Of a DNA stretch of 64,000 bases, positions 7,511 to 15,817 are shown piece after piece (the stretch's first letter is position 1; each line of letters starts with the position of its first letter). A model generated the notes under the pieces. That model saw only the letters and a program-made list of their open reading frames with translations, did no database searches and was not told where the DNA came from. The DNA is taken from the NCBI RefSeq assembly GCF_014643255.1, contig NZ_BMJI01000001.1:124001-188000 (forward strand). Reading direction: 5' to 3'. Source of the DNA: Tersicoccus solisilvae (GTDB lineage Bacteria > Actinomycetota > Actinomycetes > Actinomycetales > Micrococcaceae). The translations under genes were made by a program, and so were the position numbers.

Positions 7511-8877
7511 GCGGCACCTCCCGGCCACCCGAATCGCCGACCCGCGCCTCTCCGCGCCCGTCGGCCCCGCCCGCTCCCTCCTGGCAGGCCGCCCGGGCGC
7601 TCGCGTACGCCGCCGCCCCGCTGCTGCCCGCCCGGACGGTGCCGCTCGCCGCGGCGCTGGGCCGCCCGCTCGTCACCGACCTCACCGCACCGGTCGACCT
7701 GCCCCACTACGCCTCCTCGGCGATGGACGGCTGGGCCGTCGCCGGCGCCGGACCGTGGCGGCTGCAGACGACGACGGCGCCCTCCCACGGCGTCACCGCG
7801 CCCCTGATCGCGGGGGACGCCGTGCCGATCCTCACCGGCGGGGCGGTGCCCGAGGGCGCCACCGCGGTGCTGCGCAGCGAGCACGGCCGCGTCGAGCCGG
7901 TGGCGGCACGCGACGACGCGGATCCCCCCGAGACGCCCGGCGCGACGCTCATCGACGTCGGCCCGGTACCCGTGCCCCCGGACGCCCACATCCGGCTGTC
8001 CGGCGAGGAGGCCCTGGCCGGCGACGTGCTGATCCGCGCCGGTGAGATGCTGACGCCGGCGCACCTGGCCCTCGCCGCCGTCGCCGGTGCCGACACCCTC
8101 ACCGTCCGACCCACCCCGGCCGTCACCGCCCTGCTGACGGGGGACGAGGTGATCACCGCCGGCATCCCGGCGCCCGGACAGGTCCGCGACGCCTTCGGGC
8201 CCGTCCTGCCCGGCGTCCTCGAGCTGCTCGGTGGTCGTGCCACCGCCGTGCACCGGCTGCCCGACGACCGTGCCGCCGTGACGACGGCGCTGGCCGGGGC
8301 CGCGGCCGACGTCGTCGTCACCACCGGTGGCACCGGCCGCTCGACCGCCGACCACGTCCGCGCCGGCCTGCTCGACCTCGGCGCCGAGCTGATCATCGAC
8401 GGCATCGACGTCCGGCCGGGCCACCCTGCCGTCCTCGCCCGGCTCCCGGACGGACCGCTCGTCGTCGCCCTGCCGGGCAACCCCCTTGCCGCCATGCTCA
8501 CGCTGCTCACGCTCGCCGAACCGGTGCTCGCCGGGCTGCTCGGCCGGCCGCGGCCCGGATCGGTGCTCGCGCGCAGTACCGTCGACCTGCCGCCGGGGCG
8601 CACCACGCGACTGGTCCCGGCCCGCCGGGAAGCCGGCACCGACGGCGTCGTCCCGTGCGGCCACACCGGCGCCGGGATGCTGCGGGGACTCGCGGAGGCG
8701 GACGTCGTCCTCGTCGTCCCTGCCCGCGGGCTGATCGCGTGGCGGGAGGCGGAGGCCGTCGCGCTGCCGTGGCAGCGGCGGCACGTCGACGGCGAATTGC
8801 CGGGTGCCGCCCCGGAGACGTGGGGCAGCGACGGCACGGCGGCGGCGGTCGAGCGGATCGAGGGTCCGCGGATCTGA
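7507..8877 (+). CDS. moeA: Molybdopterin molybdotransferase MoeA
   Basis: A 456-residue MoeA. It carries LPHYASSAMDGWAV (the conserved SAMDGxA loop), an LTGDEVI core segment, TTGGTGRSTADHVRAGL (MPT-binding domain) and ALPGNPLAAMLTLLTL (GNP motif). The enzyme uses molybdate to displace AMP from MPT-AMP. The GTG start at 7507 overlaps the DUF6457 stop by four bases. It closes the moaA-moaD-mobA-DUF6457-moeA operon. It is the second moeA of the window; two copies may serve Mo versus W or different enzyme families. Confidence 0.92.
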   Translation: MSGTSRPPESPTRASPRPSAPPAPSWQAARALAYAAAPLLPARTVPLAAALGRPLVTDLTAPVDLPHYASSAMDGWAVAGAGPWRLQTTTAPSHGVTAPLIAGDAVPILTGGAVPEGATAVLRSEHGRVEPVAARDDADPPETPGATLIDVGPVPVPPDAHIRLSGEEALAGDVLIRAGEMLTPAHLALAAVAGADTLTVRPTPAVTALLTGDEVITAGIPAPGQVRDAFGPVLPGVLELLGGRATAVHRLPDDRAAVTTALAGAAADVVVTTGGTGRSTADHVRAGLLDLGAELIIDGIDVRPGHPAVLARLPDGPLVVALPGNPLAAMLTLLTLAEPVLAGLLGRPRPGSVLARSTVDLPPGRTTRLVPARREAGTDGVVPCGHTGAGMLRGLAEADVVLVVPARGLIAWREAEAVALPWQRRHVDGELPGAAPETWGSDGTAAAVERIEGPRI

Positions 8878-8904
8878 GACCGGCCGGCGGCGCACCGGAG
8901 CAAC

Positions 8905-8986
8905 GGCTACACCGAGTGTGACGCATGGGGCCGCTGAGGCGTCGCTGTCGCCACACCCGTCCCAGGAGTCACACTCGGTGTAGCCA
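8905..8986. repeat. 17-bp perfect inverted repeat with 48-base loop
   Basis: GGCTACACCGAGTGTGA (8905-8921) and TCACACTCGGTGTAGCC (8970-8986) are perfect reverse complements. They lie between the convergent moeA and phosphoesterase genes. The stem is much longer, and the loop far larger, than in an ordinary terminator. It may act as a bidirectional terminator or be a REP-like palindromic element. No other feature was seen between 8878 and 9097. Confidence 0.8.
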
Positions 8987-9097
8987 TCGGACCGTCGAGC
9001 ATCCTGAGAGAGCGCCGACAGACCGCAGCTCTGAGCCGTAGCGGCGTACCGGAGCACGAACGCGCCCACCGCCACGCCGTCGGCACAGGCACCCGTG

Positions 9098-9610
9098 TCA
9101 GCGCGGCGGCAGGGGAATGATCTCGTGCCGCACCAGGCGGCCGTCCTCGATGTCCAGCTGCCCGAACGTCGCCCGCGGCTGCCGGCGCTTGTCCGTCGGG
9201 GAGCCCGGGTTGAACAGGGGGACCGCGCCGTCGGGCTCGTCCAGCGGGATGTGGGAGTGCCCGAAGACGACTAGGTCGGCGTCGGCGAACCGGCGGCGCA
9301 TCCGCCGGTCCCGGCCCTGCTTCGGGCCGGCGTCGTGGATCATCGCCACCCGCAGCCCGGCGAGATCGAGGTCGAGGGTCTCCGGCACGCCGGTCCCCCA
9401 GGCCGCCACGTCGTCGCCGTCGTTGTTGCCGCGCACGACGTGCAGCGGGGCGTGGGTGGCGAGCTCGTCCAGCACCGTCGGCGCGCACACGTCGCCGGCG
9501 TGCAGGATCAGGTCGGCACCGGCCAGCGGCGCACGCAACCCCGCGGGGATGCCCATCCAGAACCGCGGGGCGTGGGTGTCGGAGAGGACGAGGACCCGCA
9601 GGCGCGTCAT
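9098..9610 (-). CDS. YfcE/MJ0936-type metallophosphoesterase
   Basis: A 170-residue calcineurin-like phosphoesterase with the dinuclear metal motifs in order: LSDTHA, HAGDV, RGNNDGDD, MIHDAG and FGHSHI, then NPGSPTDKR at the end. These match the YfcE family, which hydrolyses simple phosphodiesters in the cytosol. The ATG at 9610 overlaps the stop of the upstream Nudix gene (ATGA), so the two form an operon. The physiological substrate is not known. Confidence 0.88.
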   Translation of the reverse strand: MTRLRVLVLSDTHAPRFWMGIPAGLRAPLAGADLILHAGDVCAPTVLDELATHAPLHVVRGNNDGDDVAAWGTGVPETLDLDLAGLRVAMIHDAGPKQGRDRRMRRRFADADLVVFGHSHIPLDEPDGAVPLFNPGSPTDKRRQPRATFGQLDIEDGRLVRHEIIPLPPR

Positions 9611-10173
9611 CGGGTCCGCTCCACGCTGCCGGTGTGGACGTCGAACCGGCCGCGCCGGTGATCGTCGATCCAGTCCTGCAGGACGCGGCGCACGCTGTGG
9701 AAGGCGAGCCGGTCCCAGGGGATCTCGTCCAACCCGACCAGCGCGTTCTCGATGGTCTCCGGACCGGGCGCGAGATCGAGGTCGAGCAGTCGCGCCCGGT
9801 AGAACAGGTGGACCTGGCGCACCCGCACCGCGTCGAGGACGGCGAACAGCCCCTCGAGCTCGATCCGCGCGCCGGCCTCCTCCCGGGTCTCCCGTGCCGC
9901 GCCCTCGGCCGCCGTCTCCCCCACCTCCATGAACCCCGCCGGCAGCGTCCAGTAGCCCCGGCGCGGCTCGATCGCCCGCCGGCAGAGCAGGATCCGGGGC
10001 TGCCCGTCCTCGCCCGTCCACACGGGCACCGTGCCGACGACGTTGAGGGGATTGACGTAGTCGACGTACCCGCAGTGGGGACACACGGCGCGGGACCGGT
10101 CCTCCAGCGGCGGGATGCGCTGCTCGACGGCGTGGCCGCAGCGGCGGCAGAAGTGGATCTCGGGGACGGCCAT
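9607..10173 (-). CDS. Zinc-ribbon Nudix hydrolase
   Basis: About 188 residues from the chosen ATG (10173). An in-frame ATG nine codons upstream (10200) is possible, but MAVPEIHFCRRCG fits the usual family start. Cys pairs CRRCG and CPHCG form a zinc ribbon as in NADH pyrophosphatase-like Nudix proteins. The Nudix box is GFMEVGETAAEGAARETREEAG-type, with all catalytic Glu residues present. It likely cleaves a nucleoside diphosphate derivative. The segment ALVGLDEIPWDRLAF closes the fold. It is translationally coupled to the phosphoesterase. Confidence 0.85.
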   Translation of the reverse strand: MAVPEIHFCRRCGHAVEQRIPPLEDRSRAVCPHCGYVDYVNPLNVVGTVPVWTGEDGQPRILLCRRAIEPRRGYWTLPAGFMEVGETAAEGAARETREEAGARIELEGLFAVLDAVRVRQVHLFYRARLLDLDLAPGPETIENALVGLDEIPWDRLAFHSVRRVLQDWIDDHRRGRFDVHTGSVERTR

Positions 10174-10260
10174 GCCCCAGCGTCTCATCCGTACGGCCAT
10201 CCGCGGAGGCCCGACGACGTCACCCGGCGGCGGCTCCGTCCGGTGACGGCGCCGCCGGGC

Positions 10261-10812
10261 TCAGCGGGAGGCGATCTGCACCCAGACACCGATCGCGAAC
10301 GTGCTGACGGCGAGGCACCCGCAGCCGAACTCGACGAGGATGCCCAGGCCCGTGGCCTTGACCGCGGTCCAGCTCGTGCTCAGCGCGGCCCGCAGATCGC
10401 GTTGCCGGGCCAGCTCGCTCAGCAGCAGGCCGGCGACGAAGCCGACCAGCAGGCCGACCACCGGGATGAGGAACGCGCCGACGACGGCGGCGACGAGCCC
10501 GATGACGATCGACCGGTTGGGGATCTGCCGCGCCTTCAAGCGTCTGCCGGTGAGCACCCAGCCGGCCGACATGCCCGCCGCGGCGAGCACGGTGCCGACG
10601 GCGAAGACCACCCAGCCCGTCGTCGAGCCCATGCCGATCGCCCAGACCAGCAGGCCGACGACGATCAGCACGCTGCCCGGCAGGACGGGGACGACGATGC
10701 CGAGCAGACCCACGAGCAGGGCGAGCGCCGCGATCACCGTCACGACCACCTGTCCCGAGGTCATCGGCGGAGCCGCGGCGGCGAGGTCCGCGGGCAGCAG
10801 AACGGGCGTCAT
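10261..10812 (-). CDS. DUF456 family membrane protein
   Basis: A 183-residue protein with about four to five glycine-rich hydrophobic helices. The glycine-zipper-like stretches (LLGIVVPVLPGSVLIVVGL; VVGAFLIPVVGLLVGFVAG) are typical of DUF456, a conserved bacterial family without assigned function. It stands alone between the Nudix and threonine aldolase genes on the same strand. Nothing in the sequence gives a substrate or partner. Confidence 0.8.
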   Translation of the reverse strand: MTPVLLPADLAAAAPPMTSGQVVVTVIAALALLVGLLGIVVPVLPGSVLIVVGLLVWAIGMGSTTGWVVFAVGTVLAAAGMSAGWVLTGRRLKARQIPNRSIVIGLVAAVVGAFLIPVVGLLVGFVAGLLLSELARQRDLRAALSTSWTAVKATGLGILVEFGCGCLAVSTFAIGVWVQIASR

Positions 10813-10850
10813 GGCCGCATCGTCTCACGACCGCGCCCGTCGCCGGCGTC

Positions 10851-11993
10851 CTACCGGGCCAGTTCCTCGGCGAGCGCGGCGACGAACGCGTCGACGTCGG
10901 CCTCGGTGGTGTCCCAGGAGCACATCCAGCGCACCTCGCCGGTGTGCTCGTCCCAGTCGTAGAACCGGAACCGGGCGCGCAACCGCTCGGCGACGTCGCG
11001 GTCCAGCACGGCGAACACGGCGTTGGCCTGCGTCGGCTGGGTGAGCCGTACGCCGTCCAGCGGCTCGACCCCGGCCCGGAGCCGCCTCGCCATGGCGTTG
11101 GCGTGCCGGGCGGAGGTCAGCCAGAGGTCGCCCTCGTAGAGGGCGACGAGCTGGGCGGAGATGTACCGCATCTTGGACGCCAGCTGCATGTCCATCTTGC
11201 GCAGGTACGGCAGGGCGGTGGCCAGCTCCGGGTCGAACACGACGACGGCCTCGCCGAACATCAGGCCGTTCTTCGTGCCGCCGAACGAGATGGCGTCCAC
11301 CCCGGCGTCCCGGGTGAAGGCCCCCAGTCCCTCGCCGAGGGTGGCGGCCGCGTTGGCCAGTCGTGCCCCGTCCAGGTGCAGCTTCATACCACGCTCGTGC
11401 ACGTGGTCCGCGATCGCGCGGATCTCGTCCCCCGTGTAGCAGGTGCCCATCTCGGTGGTCTGCGTGATGGACACGGCCAGCGGCTGCGCCCGGTGCTCGT
11501 CGCCCCAGCCCCACGCCTGGCGGTCGATCAGCTCGGGGGTGAGCTTGCCGTCCGGCGTCGGCACGGTCAGCAGCTTCAGCCCGCCGACCCGCTCGGGCGC
11601 GGCGTTCTCGTCCACGTTGATGTGGGCCGTCTCGGCGCAGACGACGGCGCCCCAACGCGGCAGGAGGGACTGCAGGGAGACCACATTGGCGCCCGTGCCG
11701 TTGAACACGGGGAAGGCGAACGTCGGGGTGCCGAAGTGCCTGCCGAGCACCTCCTGCAGCCGCTCGGTGTACTCGTCCTCGCCGTAGGAGATCTGGTGGC
11801 CGGCGTTGGCGCCGACGACGGCGTCGAGCACCTCGGGGTGCACGCCGGCGTAGTTGTCGGAGGCGAAGGTGCGCGCGTGGCCCGGCGGCAGGTCGCTGCC
11901 GGGCGCCTGCTCGCTGGTGGACAGGGGGGCGAAGGCGGCCTCGGAGTGCTCGCTCGCCTCGGAACCGTGGGCGACGCGCGGGAGATCAGTCAC
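10851..11993 (-). CDS. Low-specificity L-threonine aldolase (PLP enzyme)
   Basis: A 380-residue fold-type I PLP enzyme of the beta-eliminating lyase family. RTFASDNYAGVHPEVL is the family N-terminus, HLDGARLANAAATLG holds the Asp that contacts the PLP ring, and SFGGTKNGL contains the Schiff-base Lys. It would split L-threonine to glycine and acetaldehyde in the cytosol. An N-terminal 45-residue Ser/Ala/Glu-rich extension precedes the core. The GTG at 11993 (VTDLPRV) is preferred; an ATG 12 codons upstream (12029) cannot be excluded. Confidence 0.9.
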   Translation of the reverse strand: MTDLPRVAHGSEASEHSEAAFAPLSTSEQAPGSDLPPGHARTFASDNYAGVHPEVLDAVVGANAGHQISYGEDEYTERLQEVLGRHFGTPTFAFPVFNGTGANVVSLQSLLPRWGAVVCAETAHINVDENAAPERVGGLKLLTVPTPDGKLTPELIDRQAWGWGDEHRAQPLAVSITQTTEMGTCYTGDEIRAIADHVHERGMKLHLDGARLANAAATLGEGLGAFTRDAGVDAISFGGTKNGLMFGEAVVVFDPELATALPYLRKMDMQLASKMRYISAQLVALYEGDLWLTSARHANAMARRLRAGVEPLDGVRLTQPTQANAVFAVLDRDVAERLRARFRFYDWDEHTGEVRWMCSWDTTEADVDAFVAALAEELAR

Positions 11994-12050
11994 CCGACTA
12001 CTGTGACCGATACCGCACGGATCGCCCAATCGCGCCCCGGCTGCGCACGG

Positions 12051-12878
12051 TCAGGACCAGAAGATCGGCAACGCCTCGGGGTGGCGCGCATGCACGATCG
12101 CGAGGAACACGACGACGTCGAACAGCAGGTGCACGCACAGCACGTAGAGCAGCGACCTGGTGCGCATGAACAGGTACCCCTGCAGCAGCGCGAACGGGAT
12201 GGTCAGGGCCGGGCCCCACGCCTGGTAGCCGAGCTCCCAGAGGAAGCTGACGAAGACGACCGTCGTCAGCACGTTGGCGGGCCAGAACGAGAAGTGCCGG
12301 GCCAGCAGCGCGAACACGGTGCAGATGAAGAAGAACTCGTCCCACGAGCCCATGTAGGTCACGCCGACGAGGAACCGGGCGACCTCGGTGCCGTCGGCCA
12401 GCGGCGGCCAGTTCAGGTAGGCGCCGCTGCGCACGAAGTACAGCGGCAGCACCACCCACCCGATCGCGGGGACGGCGACGAGGTAGGCGATCATCCCCCG
12501 CGTCCACCGCTCGCCCGAGAGCCACCGGAACCGGATGGCGTGATCGCCGTACCCGAACCGGGAGAGCAGGTAGGGGATCGCGACGGCCAGGGTGAGCACC
12601 GTGCCCAGCAGCACGATGTTGACCCAGCCGACGTCGGCCCGCACGGAGACCGTCGAGACGATCACCAGTCCGACGGCGATCAGCAGCAGGTCCCGCAGCA
12701 GCACCCGGTCCAGCCCGACGCAGACCGCGAGGCCGGCCGCCATCGTCAGGTAGCCCACGGGCCGCCAGTCGAACGCGAACAGGAACAGTCCGGAAAGGCA
12801 GACCAGCACCGCCGGCACCAGCGCCGGGGTCCACCCGGGCCGGCGCGGCCCTGCTCCGGTCACCTCCATGGACGCCAT
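12051..12878 (-). CDS. CPBP-like intramembrane protein, catalytic motifs degenerate
   Basis: A 275-residue membrane protein with about eight helices. The C-terminal half resembles the CPBP/Abi intramembrane protease fold: SWDEFFFICTVFALLARHF occupies the place of the EExxxR motif, and VCHVHLLFD-like CVHLLFDVVVF the place of the last HxxxN/D motif. The first motif has D-E instead of E-E and lacks the Arg, so proteolytic activity is doubtful. The start is taken at ATG 12878 (MASMEV); ATG 12869 is an alternative. It is divergent from the secreted transpeptidase-like gene. Confidence 0.6.
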   Translation of the reverse strand: MASMEVTGAGPRRPGWTPALVPAVLVCLSGLFLFAFDWRPVGYLTMAAGLAVCVGLDRVLLRDLLLIAVGLVIVSTVSVRADVGWVNIVLLGTVLTLAVAIPYLLSRFGYGDHAIRFRWLSGERWTRGMIAYLVAVPAIGWVVLPLYFVRSGAYLNWPPLADGTEVARFLVGVTYMGSWDEFFFICTVFALLARHFSFWPANVLTTVVFVSFLWELGYQAWGPALTIPFALLQGYLFMRTRSLLYVLCVHLLFDVVVFLAIVHARHPEALPIFWS

Positions 12879-12957
12879 TCTGCCCGGGCCGGGCGCGGCT
12901 AGGATGAGGCGCAGGTCTCGATCGGTGCCGCGCACCACTGCCCTGGGGAAGTCACTC

Positions 12958-14475
12958 GTGAAGCACACGCTCGCGGCGCGCGCCGCCACCTCCGCCCTCC
13001 GGACCGCCGTCGCCGCGCTCGTCGCCGGGTGCCTGCTGACCGTCGGCCTGGCGGCCGACGTCGTCACGGCGCCCCACGCGTCCGCCACCGGGCCCGCGGA
13101 TCCCTGCGTGGCGTTGAACGCCAACGCCGTCCGGTTCAACGTGCACGGCGCCCCGCGGGTCACGTTCGCGGTGGCCGCCGGCCGGAACAGCTCGTACGTC
13201 ACCATCACCCACTGCGCCCGCACGGCATCGGGCTACGTCAGGCAGTGGGGCACGGACGGGTGGGCCGGCGCCAACGGCTTCTCCGCCCCCAACGCCGCCT
13301 GGGAGAACACCTTCCGCTCCCCGACCGGCTCCTTCACCATGACGGAGGCGCTCGGCCGGGCGAATCCCGGCACCCGGCTGGCGTACCACACGGTCAAGCC
13401 GGCCAGCCGGTGGGGCGGCGAGCGCGGCGCCACCTACAACCAGTACTTCGAGGGCGCCGGCGGCGAGTCCGACGAGAACCTTCACACCCTCATGAACGAG
13501 GGTTACTACGAGCAGGCGGCGGTGATCAACTGGAACCGCCGGCCCGACATGGACACCCGGCAGGGCGCCTCGTTCGCCATCTTCTTCCACGCCGGCTGGA
13601 CGAAGTCGGCCGGCTGCATCTCGACGCACCTCTGGGCCGTCACCCGCCTGCTGCAGGGGGCGACGCCGGGCGACCGCATCGTCATGGGCGCCGCCTCGGA
13701 CCTGTTCACCACCGCGACGGCGGGAGACGGGGCGGCGCGGTATCTGGTGCCGACGACGACGGACGCCATCCGCAGCGCCGGTGACGTGCTCGCCGTCGAC
13801 GCCGGCGGCGTGCTGTGGAACTACCCGGCGCACGGCAACACCACCCTCGCCGTGCGGCGGTCCCTGGGCGCGGGGTGGGGAACGGCCCGGTCCCTGCACG
13901 TCGTGGACTGGGACGGCGACGGGCGGTTCGACGTCGTCGCCCTCTTCCGCAGCGGCGTGCTCACCGTCTACCCGGGCACCGCGGGGGGCTCCCTCGGCCC
14001 GGCCCGGGTGCTGGCCCGGAACTGGGCCGGCCGGACCGTCGTCGCCGGCTGGTGGGGCAGCGGACGCGCCGTGCTGGCGCGCGACGACGCCTCCGGCGTG
14101 CTCACCGAGTACCGTCGGGCGGCCGGCGACGGGCTCGCGGCCGGACGCCGGATCGGTGGCGGCTGGCAGGGGCTGCGGCTGACGCTGGTGGACTGGGACG
14201 GCGACGGGTATGGCGACGTCCTCGCCACACGCCCCAACGGGGAGCTCGCGCTGTACCGGGGCGCGGCGACCGGGACCTTCCGCGCCGAGGCGCGACCGGT
14301 CCTCGGCGCCGGGTGGCGGTCCGTCACGGCGGTGACGCCCTTGTACGCGTTCGGCGGCACGGGCTCCCGCGGCATCACCGGGCGGTGGGCGGACGGGACG
14401 CTGCACTACTACCCGTCGACCGGTGGCCGGGTCGTCATCGGCGGCGGCTGGTCGCCGTACCACCTGGCGGGCTGA
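12958..14475 (+). CDS. Secreted L,D-transpeptidase-like protein with FG-GAP/VCBS repeats
   Basis: A 505-residue exported protein. The N-terminus has a signal peptide (RTAVAALVAGCLLTVGLAA, cleavage probably near ASA-TGP). Residues about 50-260 form a YkuD-like domain with FAIFFHAGWTKSAGCIS, where His and the SxGC cysteine are the catalytic pair of this short-spaced subfamily. The C-terminal 240 residues hold FG-GAP/VCBS-type repeats with calcium-loop motifs DWDGDGRFD and DWDGDGYGD. It probably acts at or outside the cell wall. The GTG at 12958 with GGGGAAG before it is preferred; ATG 12904 would add 18 residues. Confidence 0.82.
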   Translation: MKHTLAARAATSALRTAVAALVAGCLLTVGLAADVVTAPHASATGPADPCVALNANAVRFNVHGAPRVTFAVAAGRNSSYVTITHCARTASGYVRQWGTDGWAGANGFSAPNAAWENTFRSPTGSFTMTEALGRANPGTRLAYHTVKPASRWGGERGATYNQYFEGAGGESDENLHTLMNEGYYEQAAVINWNRRPDMDTRQGASFAIFFHAGWTKSAGCISTHLWAVTRLLQGATPGDRIVMGAASDLFTTATAGDGAARYLVPTTTDAIRSAGDVLAVDAGGVLWNYPAHGNTTLAVRRSLGAGWGTARSLHVVDWDGDGRFDVVALFRSGVLTVYPGTAGGSLGPARVLARNWAGRTVVAGWWGSGRAVLARDDASGVLTEYRRAAGDGLAAGRRIGGGWQGLRLTLVDWDGDGYGDVLATRPNGELALYRGAATGTFRAEARPVLGAGWRSVTAVTPLYAFGGTGSRGITGRWADGTLHYYPSTGGRVVIGGGWSPYHLAG

Positions 14476-14490
14476 CCCCGGTCGCCCTCA

Positions 14491-14507
14491 CCCGGCCGCC
14501 GGCCGGG
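14491..14507 (+). terminator. GC hairpin after the transpeptidase-like gene
   Basis: CCCGGCC-GCC-GGCCGGG forms a perfect 7-bp stem with a 3-base loop, 15 bases after the stop. There is no T tract, as is usual in this GC-rich background. Confidence 0.5.
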
Positions 14508-14605
14508 CGACGGCCGAGGCGTGAACGCCGTCACGTGCGGAATGCGCACCGGTGGCGACGTCGTTGGCATCACCAGCAGCCCTGTCGTCCCGAACCGGAG
14601 GTACC

Positions 14606-15706
14606 GTGACCGTCCCCGCCCTCTTCGAACCCCTGACCCTGCGCGATCTGACCGTGGCCCACCGCGGGTGGGTCGCCCCGATGTGCCAGTACTCGTGCGA
14701 CCCCGTCGAGGCTCCCGGTGTGCCCACCGACTGGCATCTGGTGCACCTGGGCGGATTCGCCGTCGGCGGCGCCGCGATGATCATCACCGAGGCCACCGCG
14801 GTCAACCCCGAGGGCCGGATCTCCCCGCAGGACACGGGCATCTGGAACGACGAGCAGGCCGCCGCGTGGCGCCGTATCGTCGAGTTCGTCCACAGCCACG
14901 GCATCGACGCGAAGATCGGCGTCCAGCTCGCCCACGCGGGCCGGAAGGCCTCGACCTATCCGCCGTTCGCCGACCGGCACGGTTCCGTGCCGGTGTCCGA
15001 GCACGGCTGGGCGACCCTGGCCCCGACCGACGCCGCGTTCGACGGCTACGCCGCGCCGAGCGCGATGACCGAGGACCAGATTCTCGCGGTCGTCGACGAC
15101 TTCGCCGCCGCCGCGGCCCGGGCGGTCGACGCCGGCTTCGACACCGTCGAGTTGCACGCGGCCCACGGGTACCTGCTGCACGAGTTCCTCAGCCCCCTGG
15201 TCAACGACCGCGCCGACGGGTGGGGCGGCAACGACGAGGGCCGGATGCGGCTGCCGCTGGCGGTGATCGACGCCGTCCGTGCCACGCTGCCCGACGGGAT
15301 GCCGCTGCTGATGCGCATCTCGGCGAGCGACTGGGAGGACATCGAGGCCGACCTGACGTTCTCGTCCCGGTTCGTCTCCCTGGCTCACGAGCACGGTGTC
15401 GACCTCGTGGACGTCAGCTCCGCCGGGAATCTGGCCGCCCCGAAGGTGCGCGGCGGCGCGGGGTACCAGACCGGCTTCGCCGAGCGGATCCGGCGGGACA
15501 CCAAGGTGCCCACCTCGACCGTCGGCATGATCACCGACCCCGTGCAGGCCGAGCACATCCTGCTCTCCGGGCAGGCGGACGTCGTCACGATCGCGCGGGC
15601 GGCGCTGGCCGACCCCCGTTGGTGGCTGCGCGCCGCCCACCGGCTCGGCCACGACCTGACCTGGGTGCCGCAGTACCAGCGGGTCAGCCCGTCCCGCGTC
15701 TACTGA
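14606..15706 (+). CDS. Old Yellow Enzyme, YqjM-type NADPH-dependent ene reductase
   Basis: A 366-residue FMN-dependent TIM-barrel protein. APMCQYS near the N-terminus with its Cys, QLAHAGRKAS, and HAAHGYLLHEFLSPLVNDR are hallmarks of the thermophilic-like/YqjM class, which reduces activated C=C bonds. The VDLVDVSSAGN and VVTIARAALADPRW segments bind the FMN phosphate. The GTG at 14606 is favoured by GGAGGT eight bases upstream. It stands alone, ending at a large nested inverted repeat shared with the convergent ABC exporter genes. A role in electrophile or oxidative stress detoxification is usual for this family. Confidence 0.92.
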   Translation: MTVPALFEPLTLRDLTVAHRGWVAPMCQYSCDPVEAPGVPTDWHLVHLGGFAVGGAAMIITEATAVNPEGRISPQDTGIWNDEQAAAWRRIVEFVHSHGIDAKIGVQLAHAGRKASTYPPFADRHGSVPVSEHGWATLAPTDAAFDGYAAPSAMTEDQILAVVDDFAAAAARAVDAGFDTVELHAAHGYLLHEFLSPLVNDRADGWGGNDEGRMRLPLAVIDAVRATLPDGMPLLMRISASDWEDIEADLTFSSRFVSLAHEHGVDLVDVSSAGNLAAPKVRGGAGYQTGFAERIRRDTKVPTSTVGMITDPVQAEHILLSGQADVVTIARAALADPRWWLRAAHRLGHDLTWVPQYQRVSPSRVY

Positions 15707-15728
15707 CCCGCAGGCTCCCTCCCTCGCC

Positions 15729-15793
15729 GACTGGTCACTACCTGACGGTTTCCCGCCGCACTCCGTCGCGGAACCGTCATCGAGTGACCAGTC
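15729..15793. repeat. Nested inverted repeat between convergent genes
   Basis: Outer arms GACTGGTCACT (15729-15739) and AGTGACCAGTC (15783-15793) and inner arms GACGGTT (15744-15750) and AACCGTC (15772-15778) are perfect complements. Together they give a 65-base, two-tier hairpin between the OYE and ABC permease stops. It is probably a bidirectional terminator, possibly a dispersed palindromic repeat. Confidence 0.8.
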
Positions 15794-15817
15794 AGCGGGG
15801 TGGCGCGAGCGGGGAGG

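Noticed and set aside
14521-14534. GTGAACGCCGTCAC before the OYE gene as a third copy of the TetR-like operator
   Set aside because: One base shorter than the 17-mer and differing in the core, so spacing of the half-sites is not the same.
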